DNA of 64,000 nucleotides. It comes from Plasmopara viticola (Eukaryota; Oomycota; Peronosporomycetes; Peronosporales; Peronosporaceae). Positions 45,730-56,211 of the stretch are shown here, piece after piece (position 1 is the stretch's first letter; the number at the start of each line of letters is the position of its first letter). Position numbers and translations under genes: made by a program. The notes beneath the pieces were generated by a model, which worked only from the letters and a program-made list of their open reading frames with translations, did not search any database and was not told the origin of the DNA. The stretch spans positions 1,116,001 to 1,180,000 of the forward strand of contig MBPM02000004.1 in the NCBI GenBank assembly GCA_001695595.3. Direction: 5' to 3'.

Positions 45730-46830
45730 AAAGGTTGGGCCTTCCAAGCGCGGGGGCTTAATGCTCGCGCGCTTCAGGCAGGTGCTCTCGGGCATCTGCA
45801 GGTCGATGCGACGGTCTCACCCTCGACGCGACGGTCTCCAGCACCAGGCCAAACCCCCTTCCACGCCCTTTACCGCGCCAACCGCATCCGGATTGGCTCG
45901 TTTAATGTGAATTCTCAAGGTTCGAAGCGCAAGAAGCACGAAACACTCCCCGAAGATCTCCGGCGCTACCGCGTCGATATCCTTGGCCTCCAAGAAACCA
46001 AGATCTACGATAGAGGTGAGCACCGCATTGATGACTTCCTTCTTCTAACCCTGCAAGCAAAAACCGAGTTACACGGCATCGGATTCGCAATCTCTCCGCG
46101 ACTCCGACCATTCCTCCAACGCTACTGGTCTCACTCCGACCGTATCGGTATCTTAAATCTGCGACTACCCCACATCGGCACCGTCAACATCGTGAATGCG
46201 TACTCACCGCACAGCGGCTACCCCCTAGAAGCCGTCGACAGATTCTACGCTGACCACGGCCGCGGTTATCGCAACCGCAACGGTAATGTCCTCGCCTCCT
46301 TTTGTCAGACTCACAACCTCTTTGTGACAAACACAGATTTCCCGAAGCGAGCAAAGAACATCACGACGTGGACCCAGCGCAGAACGGACCACTTCATCTA
46401 CAACCAGATCGACTACATCCTCTGCTCGCAGAACTGCCGTCGCCTGTGCGTGGATGCGCAGTCTTGGGGCGGCACTCTCACTTCATCAGACCACAAGCTC
46501 GTCACTGCGGACTTCACTCTAGAGGGCGCCGCTCAGATCCGGTTCCGACCGCGCTCAGAGCTCCCTCGACGACTGCACCTCGCCCGCGACGCTCTAGTCC
46601 ATGACGAAGACGCCCGCGACGCCTACGTACGAGCGCTGGTCGCTGCCTCAACTGAACACCCGATCCCAGTCACCGACCCGATCCAGCAACGGTGGAACGC
46701 AACTCTACAGACGACGAAAACGGCCGCCGAACTAGCTGTTGGCTTCTCCCCTCAACGCAGCACCCGCAGATACATCGACGCCACGCTCGCAGCACTGTCC
46801 GAACAGCAACGTCAACTCCGACTCCGTAGG
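45730..46830 (+). pseudogene. RTE endonuclease domain lacking the GDFN motif
   Basis: One frame covers 'GSFNVNSQGSKRKKHETL', 'DILGLQETKIYDRGEHRI', 'GIGFAISPRLRPFLQRYW', 'VNIVNAYSPHSGYPLEAV', 'RTDHFIYNQIDYILCSQN' and 'TSSDHKLVTADF'. It carries the 2 bp that are missing from the copy at 27434. The segment holding catalytic GDFN in the other copy is deleted at about 46254, so the open frame does not encode a working nuclease. Confidence 0.8.
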
Positions 46831-48410
46831 ACAAGTCACCGTGCACGACAGCACAGGCAAATACATCCTACACCGGCCAACCGCGAACAACCTCATCCGC
46901 AGCTACTTCAAAGGACAACTACCGGATCCAACCCACGCTTCAATCATCCCAAGCAGCGAAGTGCGACCTCTGAGCTTCCCAATCACTGGTGACGAGCTCG
47001 CCCGCGCTTTCCGCCGACTCAGCAACGGACGTGCATCAGGACCCGACGATATTCCAGCAGAACTACTTAAGTACGGAGCCGACCAGATTGCCGAACCCCT
47101 CGCGGCTCTGATCAACGACAGTTTCGCACTTGGACAGCCACTCGAGCTCGGCGAAGGCACTCTTCTGTGTCTCTCGAAGCCGAACAAACCCCAAGGTGAA
47201 TGCTCCAGTCTCCGACCGATCGTCCTACTCGACAGTATCCGCAAAGCCGTATCACTTGTCGTTCTCAACCGGATTCGATCCGACGTCGACAACTTCCTCT
47301 CGCCACACCAAAGCGGCTTCCGCGCTCATCGCAGCACGGCAGACGCCGTCTGGGCCCACAAATGGCTCACCGCACGAGCCACCAACCGCCGTGAAACAAT
47401 TTATGTGTTAGGTATCGACTTATCCCGCGCATTCGACAGCATCAATAGATCCAAGCTCATCACTGTGCTCCAGACATTCCTCCAAGACGACGAAGTTCGA
47501 CTCATCCGACTCCTCCTGAGCCACACGACACTTTTTCACTCCGATCAGCAACCAAGCTCTCGACCCGTTCGAAAGTATCGTAGGCACACCCCAAGACGAC
47601 TCACTCTCACCCGTTCTGTTTACTATCTACCTCGAAGCAGACGACGCCGACTTCATCTGCACTGATCCTTCCGTCGTCCAGCTTATCCAGAACCAGGCCC
47701 CAGCAATTCTCAGTCGCTGGAGTCTACACATGAACGAAGTTAAGACCGAAGTCACCGAAATCCGCCGCCACTGCAACCCGTCAGGCGCCACTCGACACGC
47801 CCGAGCCCGAGAAGAAACCTGGCGCCACACTAAGAAGCTCGGAACACTCCTCGGCGATATTGAAGATGTATCCCGACGCAAGTCCCTGGCCACCCTCGCG
47901 CTCCACCGCCTCTGGTCCGTCTGGCTCCGCCCCACGCTCATCTCACCCAAGACCCGCATTCGATTGTACAACACCTACGTTCTACCGATTCTGCTGTACA
48001 ACTGTGCCACCTGGGCTCTTACCAAGTCAGAGCTCCACGGCCTCGAGAGTTTCTATCGCCGCCAGCTTCGCTACGCTCTTGGCTATCGCTACGCTCTTGG
48101 CTATCGCTACCCCCGACACATTTCGAATGCAAGACTCTACGACCTCTGTGATGAGCGGCCGCTGAGACTACGACTGACACAAGCTCGCTGGCGCCTGTTT
48201 GGCCATGTACTTCGCCGCAATCCCGACATTCCAGCTAACCTCCAGATGCGTATCTACTTCTTCTTCACCGCAGCAAAATGGCGCGGACGTCCCCGCACCA
48301 CGCTCCCCTCGACACTCGACCACGACCTAGGTTCCTGTGGCTCCGGCTTTCGACTCCGGACAGCACAAGACCTCGAAGTGCTTCGTACCCTTGCACAAGA
48401 CCGAAAATAA
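46815..48410 (+). pseudogene. RTE reverse transcriptase with disrupted active site
   Basis: The RT from 'VTVHDSTGKYILHRPTANN' through 'VLGIDLSRAFDSINRSKL' is open in the frame 46739-47665. It shifts near 47535 and has lost the segment before 'DDADFICTD'. The C-terminal region is readable at 47730-48410 and ends at a TAA (48408-48410) where the copy at 27434 continues. Confidence 0.8.
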
Positions 48411-48553
48411 TGGAAGACCCTCACGACCTCGGTGCTGGATGCACTGCCCGCCGAACGAGACCCGACGTATGCGGACACCACTCTATGCCGTGGACTAGCC
48501 CGACTGAGCCTAGCACGTGCATAACTTGGCAACGCGATAACGTAATACATTAC

Positions 48554-48957
48554 ATTAATAATTGTGTCTGCCACGACTGTATATTTGCGATTTCTAGCCT
48601 CGATTGCTCGCCCACCTGCTTATTCTCGTAGCAGCAATCTCGTCAGAATCAGTCAACAATTCAAGGGCCTCGGTCACTTCCTCTCCCAAGCGCCCAGCTC
48701 GACTATAAGCGGCCAACAGCCAGCTCGCGTTGGAAATTCCAATCTATCCTGCAATTGTGTGTTCTTCTCAAATTTAATATATATCTATAATTCATAAAAG
48801 AGAATAATTGGAGATGACAGAGGCATTATACCCAACACAAATTAGAAGAAAGATAATGACAATGAAAGTAGAATCTGAAATTGTGGCTCAAAACCTAGGT
48901 TTACTCGTCAAGCGCTAGGGCAAATGATACGTACCAACGGAGCTGTCCACCTTGTAT
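48554..48957 (-). repeat. 3' flank of effector B
   Basis: This is closely similar to 55719-56211 behind effector C (for example 48564-48620 with 55731-55790, and 48840-48930 with 56030-56120). No gene was found. Confidence 0.65.
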
Positions 48958-50703
48958 TTAAGTACCTCTTTTGCGCTTCCGAACAGGAGAACGCAAAGTG
49001 CTTTCCACCAAAGTCCAAACTGAATTAATACGGGCATCTTCTCCCCGCATTTGGTTGATTACCGTCAGCCACATATTTGGCGTTATATCGCTCGTCACAA
49101 CTTTTGCATGCAATTCACGAATCACAATGGAGATGGCTTCCTCTTCACTTTTCTCTACCCAAAAGGCATAATAATCTATGGAATGCCGAAACCAATCCGT
49201 AAGGAGTTCAGTGTTCGCACCTTTTTCGAGAATTAATTTTAAATATTCTTCGGGTTCCATTTCGGACAATTCAAAGCGTAGCCGAGAGAATTCATCAAAG
49301 TATTCCCGCATATTCCCTGCAAATTTTTCAATGTCCGAGTAGCGCTGTTTCACTAACAAGTCTTCGGAGTTTTTCGCGTGAAAATCTAAATTTTTAAACA
49401 AATATTTCAGTTCAGCGAACGAATGTGCTGGCTTCAGCAAATCATACAGTACGTCGCCATCAAATGGCATTGTATCCATGTATGTAGCGACAAACGAAAT
49501 AGCCTCCAGAAATTTGGGACGATTGGACGACTCAATCTTCTCGCCTAAAAGTCCGAAGTTGTTGAATATGTGGAAAGGAAACCTCTCCCACAAGTCCCGC
49601 AAATATGTGGCAAGGTTTCCAGTCTCGTGTTCCACATCTCCCAACACGTGCTCAAGCGCATTAGACTCAAACATTGCTCTCGCACGTGGCACTGACATCA
49701 TCGACAGTTGCAAAAAAATAATGTCGCCAACACGAAAATTGGAAGCACCCGACTGCAAATACATTTTAACGTAATCGAGCCACGCAGTAAACACAGTCAT
49801 ATCGTCGAGATCAATCCGACCATGCTCATTATTAAGATGCAAGACACTGAAAATGGCGATTGGTGATTCTTCCTTTTGAAGCCATACATTGAGTACGTGA
49901 TCCTTAGTGACCGAATCCGTGACCATATACGTCAGCATGTCCCCAGCAAAGCTCTTCATTGACGGCTCGTGTCGATAAAGTTCAAACAGTGTCACTACTT
50001 GTGAACGCGGATCAGACAGTGGATTATCGTGAAGCGAAGTTGAGTATTTTGAATTTCGTGCCTTCAATTGTTCGACCAAAAGTTTCAAAAGCTTCTTGTC
50101 GTCAAATGCTGCTAAATTCGGACCCGTGCTGTCCATACGTCTGTACTCTATGATATAGCGAAACCACAAAAGCAGCTTGGGGTCGTGACTCATTGTGACT
50201 ATGTCCATGTTTTGATTAAAGACACTTTCAAGTTGCATGTACGAGAACACAGTCTTTGGGTTCACATGTTGTTCCAGTAACCAATCGTCCATTTCCTTTT
50301 CCATTGAAGTCCAATGGTCATGTTCCATTACCTTAGCAATATTTTCCGTGCTTACCTGCGTTCCCAGCTCGAGCTTGTTCTGCAACTCGCTCGATAATTT
50401 GGCAATCGTCTCGCCTTTTTTTATATCCGGATCAATCACGTGCACACCCGCAGGTATGTGCACCGCCCCAGAACTCATCATTCTCGCTTCCTCGTTCTTG
50501 CCATTAAAAGAGATCTTGCTGTTCGCGTGCACCCCATCAATGGCGTTTGCTCTCGTCGGGACGGTGTCGTTCGTAGCTGCACCTTCCGAGGCGTTTCGTG
50601 GATTCGTCCTCTCATCACGTCTTGTATGCGAGGTGGCGCCAAAACAAGCGCTTACATTTATGAGGATAACAATGGCAGTACGTGCGAAGGGGAGTAGCCG
50701 CAT
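48958..50703 (-). CDS. Secreted LWY/WY-repeat effector candidate (copy B), 581 residues
   Basis: The start is the ATG complement of 50701-50703. Residues 1-22 are a signal peptide (MRLLPFARTAIVILINVSAC). 'RRDER' lies at 28-32, 'RANA' at 51-54 and 'EEAR' at 71-74, a degenerate RxLR/EER-like arrangement. Helical modules follow. Module 1 is about 147-190 ('VFSYMQLES', W180, Y183). Module 2 is about 280-316 ('IFSVLHL', W308, Y311). A third segment around 372-410 starts 'WERFPFHIF', and a further module near 500-512 has W504. The C-terminus ends in 'RKRKRGT', a compact basic cluster that could act as a nuclear localisation signal (inference). It is the longest and only paralog that is both open and tailed. 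Flanks match those of copy C. Confidence 0.9.
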   Translation of the reverse strand: MRLLPFARTAIVILINVSACFGATSHTRRDERTNPRNASEGAATNDTVPTRANAIDGVHANSKISFNGKNEEARMMSSGAVHIPAGVHVIDPDIKKGETIAKLSSELQNKLELGTQVSTENIAKVMEHDHWTSMEKEMDDWLLEQHVNPKTVFSYMQLESVFNQNMDIVTMSHDPKLLLWFRYIIEYRRMDSTGPNLAAFDDKKLLKLLVEQLKARNSKYSTSLHDNPLSDPRSQVVTLFELYRHEPSMKSFAGDMLTYMVTDSVTKDHVLNVWLQKEESPIAIFSVLHLNNEHGRIDLDDMTVFTAWLDYVKMYLQSGASNFRVGDIIFLQLSMMSVPRARAMFESNALEHVLGDVEHETGNLATYLRDLWERFPFHIFNNFGLLGEKIESSNRPKFLEAISFVATYMDTMPFDGDVLYDLLKPAHSFAELKYLFKNLDFHAKNSEDLLVKQRYSDIEKFAGNMREYFDEFSRLRFELSEMEPEEYLKLILEKGANTELLTDWFRHSIDYYAFWVEKSEEEAISIVIRELHAKVVTSDITPNMWLTVINQMRGEDARINSVWTLVESTLRSPVRKRKRGT

Positions 50704-51680
50704 GCTTGTTCTTAAGACGTTATCGAGTGACAGAACTCGGCAAGCTTGGATTCAAAGCTGATACCAATTTTCTCTTAAAGGATGGTTCCGTGCTAAGAGA
50801 TGGCATAAGATAGGAAAAAGGCTACACGTACAGAGCCCATGCATACAGAAAGTGTAACCGGATCTTTAGGAAGGAGACCACGGAGCATTTCTTACTATTT
50901 CATAAAAATGGTTGGCACACACCGCAAACGTTCGCACTGTGCGAATGCAAAAGCTGTGTTTGGCTAGCTTCGACATCTATACGATATTGTTTCACAGCCC
51001 CGGCAAAGTTTGTACAACCTTTCGTAAGCAATCGCTAGGTCATTGTACCTAAAATTGAAGGCTTTTTGTGACGTAGAAGGTGGCTTCAAGGTATCAGAGC
51101 ATCGCTCGACAATGCCAGTGATTATTATTCTTCCAAACGATCAGGTGGCATGCATTTTTTATATTTGCTTTTGATCCGCACGTTCCTGGCGCTTTTTGAC
51201 AAGAACCATACAAGAATTATATCCAGAACTTTGCGTAGACTTGAAGCAATCATCGTTGGCCCAGACAACACTGAGAAAAGCCGGCGCACATTTTTGTACG
51301 GGATATGCTGGTATCTTGGTAGCATGTGGCAACCCAGATCTTATATATCGCCTGCTTGATGCGTTTGCCATCTGTTTGCTTTTAAGCTGTCACTTAGCTG
51401 TATATACAACCTTTGCGATGCGTCGTTTGCTAAACGTACGTAAAGTGCCGTCGACTTGCTACGTTTGCTCTCTTCAAGATGCAGATACAAGGGATATAGA
51501 TTTGCCTTCTTCCACCATAAAAGCAAAGTCGTGCCCAGATAGCCAATACGGCACGGAGTAAGGCTCGCCACGCATTTAATAGCCAAAAGACAGTGGAGCT
51601 GTGATGGAAGTGCGTGTTCATCTCCTTGCTTTTGTCATAGCCACTATATCGATTGGCACTAAAAACCTCGCAGGATACTT
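50704..51680 (-). promoter_or_regulatory. Upstream flank of effector B
   Basis: This is colinear with 57901-58880 upstream of copy C, and the proximal 200 bp matches 41880-42077 before copy A. The distal part (51130-51630) matches the displaced segment at 36820-37550. Several short ORFs are not conserved. It is likely to contain the promoter; no specific element is certain. Confidence 0.55.
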
Positions 51681-52600
51681 AATGTAATGTATTGCCATCA
51701 TTGCTCTGGAAAATTGACTGCTCTATCATTGCTTAGGCTACAGAATCAGATTAAGTGCTTGAACTGGATCCTAAATAGAATGAGAAAGAAAAACGATATC
51801 TATCTTCATCAAATCCAAGCAACGGTCAAGGACGGTAGCTGATAATGCACAGGCAGCCGCACTGGTTCTTTGCGCTCATTCTAGATAACGTTGCCACTGG
51901 AAAGGTAGTACGCTCGTGGTCGGCAAGGCGACTTTTGAAGATTTTGGCAGCATGATACCGGCGTGGACAGACTTTTTGCTAAGGTTTGAGGACTGCGTAT
52001 AGGTGGAGTCTAGGCTGGCGAGACTTTATGGCAGCGATTTTATTACCAATGTAGCTCAATTTCCAACTTCATAAAAACACACATTTCAATTTGCACCAAC
52101 CCTTTACTAACTATACGGTGTGTTCTAGTGCCCAGTCATTTCCCGCGCAGCGCTTCTTTTATCGAGTACAGACTGCTAGTTTCGTACTGGATTAATTAAA
52201 CTGTTCCTGCAGCGTCTCCTGCCAATCTCTCTCAGATCAAATTGGTAATACTTATACAGCTTGAAACTCTATAAGATGTTAGAGTCACAAGATAATACTC
52301 GAAACAAACATTTAGCCTACACTAATTATTCCTGTCTATTTCTTGTCTGTAGCTAGGTGCCGCGAACTTGATGCTTGCGGTGCTGTCGATTTTGCACACG
52401 TAACTAACATAACGCGTTACATGTGCACCTATCTGGTTGCTTACGCAAAGCAGCAATGATATAAAAATCAGTCACGCACAATATTTTTACAAACATCGTT
52501 TCGACGCAAGAGACCACTATATTTTTTAAGAATTGCTTTTATAGGCACGATACAGCATAAGGTAACGTAGTTAGTGAAACGCACGACTCGATTGGTGATA
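51681..52600. repeat. Orphan effector-flank segment
   Basis: 51890-52070 resembles the effector downstream flank (55490-55640, including 'gtctaggctggcgagacttt' versus 'gtctaagctggctatgcctt'). 52110-52400 resembles 40700-40950 and 48650-48720. No effector coding sequence follows. It reads as a flank left without its gene. Confidence 0.4.
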
Positions 52601-52904
52601 CACAGTCATATTAAAAAAGGAGCGTATGCTTTAATTTCACAGAGAAGCTAGCACGATAGATCATACAGCTTTTTGATGTAGCTGAGTCAATATAATTGCT
52701 TTCAAAGCCAATCTTTCTGTGAACTTACTCGAAGCATATTTAGAAATAATCAATGGAGTCAGAGCCTCCTCAATGGTGTTTATATCTGATCCGATTTCTC
52801 CCAACAACTTGAGGTTAAAAACCAAAATGGAGGTACACATTAGGAAAGTGTATCCGAACTCTGACTTTAGATCAAAATTAATTCGCTAAGCGAGGAATTC
52901 GGTC
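52601..52904. other. Unassigned stretch
   Basis: Non-coding. 52750-52820 resembles 720-790 and 33960-34010, so it is probably part of the decayed element that follows. Confidence 0.4.
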
Positions 52905-54245
52905 GCTACTTAGCTTTGAGACCGACAGCAAGAGAAAATGTCAACCACGATGACCCTAATGTTCGGGCGGACTACATTGCGAAATATTTTTCAGCAAGTT
53001 TCAACACGGGCGTCTACTTTTCGCATTTTTTTAATTATAGTCGACCATTGATCGTGCCAAATTCCTTCACCCAACATCTGTACCACCTATTGAAGAATGG
53101 AAAAAATGTATCGGAAGAAGTTTTGTTCCGCCTGTCTGTGTAATGAGGGCAGCCTCGTTCTTTTTGCTACCCTGTAGCATGGGCTTTATGCCTCGGGGCG
53201 AAGAGCGCATGAATGGGCTCACGATATTCTCGTGGCGGTGGTCATTCTAATGTGGAAAAGTGCTTCGGGTCCAGCATGAGATCAATTCCGTGTTTAACTC
53301 TTTTATGCTTTGGGTGGGTCTCTGGAGACTATTTTTGAGTATCTCTTGACTAAACGTTTGCCTGATCTTTGGGAGCTCACACGGGCATTCTGGGATATGG
53401 CTCAGCGTAAGCTACCACTACGACTAATCCAAAACATCTTCGTCCCCAAGAGAGCTTTTCATCTTCCCTCGACGATATTACGATTCTTAAGTCAGCCAAG
53501 AGCTCAGTAAATCTTAGGCTTTCAAGACTAAATAGCTTTGACACCTCTGGCAGTGCCAGCTGGAGTGCGTCTGCCGTTGTACAGCGATCAGTTAAATCGC
53601 TTAATATCCTAATGTATAAGGCTACTTTGTCAGCCACGGAGTTGCCCGTGACATCCGGGGATTACTTTTGTACCGCGTCCCATTTTCTTCTAGTGTAGCT
53701 ATGTTAAAAGCTCTTGATAATAATTTGTTACCCTCTGTATTTGAGTAATACCCAGTATGTCTTACAGACCTCCGTAACCCGCTTGAGTAGCTTTAATTCT
53801 CGAAAGTGGTATAACCATGTAATATACTGTGTCTCATGAACTGCTTGTAGAGTTTTGTTACCCGAAATTGGTGACTCATCCATTATTGGAGCGATGTATT
53901 TAGCGTATCTGTGAGACGTTGCTGCTCGCGGAACCGATCTATCCACCAGAAAAGTGTTTAAAGTCGTAGTCACGTATGCCTTCGGTGACACTGAATTCAT
54001 TACGGGGGCATACTTTTCCAGGCCTACTTTTAAAGAGGCCGTGTGCACAGCAAAGGTGGGAGCATAATCCACAAAAGCCCGGTTTTGCAGGGTGAGCAGC
54101 TGGCATCTATGACCTTGCTCAGCCGATTGATCCGGAACTCGCGATTGTATAGTCGCGGCATTTTCAAAATCGAGTCATACTCAATCATGTCAAGGGCAAG
54201 AATTGACTCTGTGCTGTCATCAAATTATATCATGGGAGCGTCTTA
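52905..54245 (-). mobile_element. Decayed retroelement-like segment (copy 2 of 3)
   Basis: This is homologous to 34120-35410, and in reverse complement to about 60540-61500. Minus-strand ORFs at 53728-54072 ('HTASLKVGLEKYAPVM') and 53377-53637 ('LPEVSKLFSLESLRFTELLA') give the clearest reading. By linkage in the third copy it probably belongs to the part of a Ty3/Gypsy element before the RT. No catalytic motif was recognised. Confidence 0.45.
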
Positions 54246-54364
54246 AGCCGCTCCTTTAGCCAATAAAAATAGAACTGACTTTCTTCTGTTGCTCTTTTAA
54301 TTCCTTTAGTCAATATTTTTATATCGACAGCTATCTTTCACAGGCACGCGAAAAACTAGAGTTT
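54246..54364. other. Short spacer
   Basis: Non-coding sequence before a 5'-truncated RTE copy. No target duplication was recognised. Confidence 0.3.
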
Positions 54365-55138
54365 CGCCGCCACTGCAACCCGTCGGGCGCCACTCGGCAC
54401 ACCCGACCCCGAGAAGAAACCTGGCGCCACACTAAGAAGCTCGGAACACTCCTCGGCGATATTAAAGATCTACCCCGACGAAAGTCCCTGGCCACCCTCG
54501 CGCTCCACCGCCTCTGGTCCGTCTGGCTCCGCCCCATGCTCATCTCACCCAAAACCCGCATTTGATTGTACAACGCCTACGTTCTACCGATTCTGCTGTA
54601 CAACTGCGCCACCTAGGCTCTTACCAAGTCAGAGCTCCACGGCCTCGAGAGTTTCCATCGCCGCCAGCTTCGCTACGCTCTTGGCTATCGCTACCCCCGA
54701 CACATTTCGAATGCAAGACTCTACGACCTCTGTGATGAGCGGCCGCTGAGACTACGACTGACACAAGCTTGCTGGCGCCTGTTTGGCCATGTACTTCGCC
54801 GCAATCCCGACATTCCAGCTAACCTCCAGATGCGTGCCTACTTCTTCTCCACCGCAGCAAAATGGCGCGGACGTCCCCGCACCACGCTCCCCTCAACACT
54901 CGACCACAACCTTGTTTCCCGTGGCTCCGGCTTTCGACTCCGGATAGCACAAGACCTCGAAGTGGTACGTATCCTTGCACAAGACCGAAAGAAATGGAAG
55001 ACCCTCACGACCTCGGTGCTGGATGCACTGCCCGCCGAACTAGACCCGACGTATGCGGACACCACTCTATGCCGTGGACTAGCCAGACTGAGCCTAGCAC
55101 GTGCATAACTTGGCAACGCGATAACGTAATACATTACA
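54365..55138 (+). mobile_element. 5'-truncated RTE copy (3' end only)
   Basis: This begins within the region after the RT box ('RRHCNPSGATRH') and runs to the 3' end 'gataacgtaatacattacat'. Stops at about 54562 and 54614 break the frame. From 54830 a 92-residue frame ('KWRGRPRTTLPSTLDHNL') is open. It has a single copy of the 18-bp unit near 54671, like the insertion at 43943. Confidence 0.88.
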
Positions 55139-56211
55139 TATGAGTTGTCGCTGGAAGTACGTATCGAAATCATCACAGTAAAATGGGCTAAGAAAAGCTT
55201 TTGCTTATACGTGTAAAGAGGACAAAAACTATCACTGACAGAGTCAGATGGATATCATTCACATACGAAAATAGTCGCTGTGCAGTTGAACCAAGTTGAG
55301 ACAAGGCGAATCCGTGAAAACGAATACAATATCGGTCGTAACGACTTCACACGCAGCTGCAAAGTGACTTTGTGCGCAAAATCTACGCTAAGATGTCACT
55401 GGATGGGTAGTTTGCGGCTTCGCCAAATGCCGAAACATAAGCCGAGTGTGGGAATTGCACATTTCGCATGCAACAAATTTTGGAGTCAGTTGGCAAGACA
55501 ATACTGTTGTGCACAGACTCTTTGGTTTAAAGTAAAGACTGCGTCGCACTCTGAGAGGGAGAGTCTAAGCTGGCTATGCCTTTTATGCTAAGGCCGCTAG
55601 CGATTATATTTTTTCTGTGCCCCAATCACCGACTTGGATGCGTGGCCATACTGGTGGCTTTAATAAAGATTCTCCTTTATATGACATCAAATTTACAGTC
55701 TCAATCCTTGAATGCACTACACTAATAATTGCGTTTGCCACGACTGTATTTTTGCGGTTGCTAGCCTCGATTGCTCGCTCACCTGCTTATTCACGAAGAA
55801 GCAGTCTCGTTAAAATCGGTTTTTCAGCCTAATCATGCGGTGAATTTAAGCGCCTAAGTCACTTTCCTCTCTCAAGCGCCCAACTCGACTATAGGCGTTC
55901 AACTTCTATCTCGCGTTGGATCTTTTTGATTTATCCTGCAGCTGTATTTCTTCTCAAATTCTATATATAATTTGTAAGAGTAGAGTATACTTAGATGACA
56001 CGAATTAAGAAAAAGTACCCTGCACAAGTTACTAAGAAGATAAAGACAAAGAAAGTAGAATCTGAAATCGTGGCTCAAAACCTAGATTAACTCGTCAAGC
56101 GCGAGCTTTAGAACCGGCAATTGATACGTACCAACGGAGCTGTCCACCTTGTATTCAAGTATCTCTTCATCGCTTCAAAATGGGAGAACGCAAAGTGCTT
56201 TCCACCAAAGT
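55139..56211 (-). repeat. 3' flank of effector C
   Basis: 55142-55300 matches 45345-45690. 55340-55640 matches 40180-40600. 55719-56211 matches 48554-48957. After the effector stop, the lost tail is still readable (TLVESTLRSP) before further divergence. No gene was found; the ORF at 55280-55591 is not conserved. Confidence 0.6.

Larger units (their letters stand above)
45719..48553 (+). mobile_element. RTE-clade retrotransposon, long copy with catalytic deletions
   Basis: Leader, endonuclease, RT and 3' end are in order, closely similar to the copy at 27434. The endonuclease is readable in one frame from about 45730 to 46800. However, about 115 bp is missing at 46254 ('RFYAD' joined to 'HGRGYRN'), which removes the GDFN motif. 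The linker between endonuclease and RT is shortened near 46827. A deletion at about 47640 ('YYLPRSR') removes the tyrosine-bearing part of the YADD box. It carries the 18-bp duplication at about 48070-48105. Downstream it abuts the 3' flank of the effector at 48958. Confidence 0.9.

Noticed and set aside
45712..46992. 426-residue ORF as an intact gene
   Set aside because: It is RTE endonuclease with the catalytic GDFN deleted and an out-of-frame tail; it is not a host gene.
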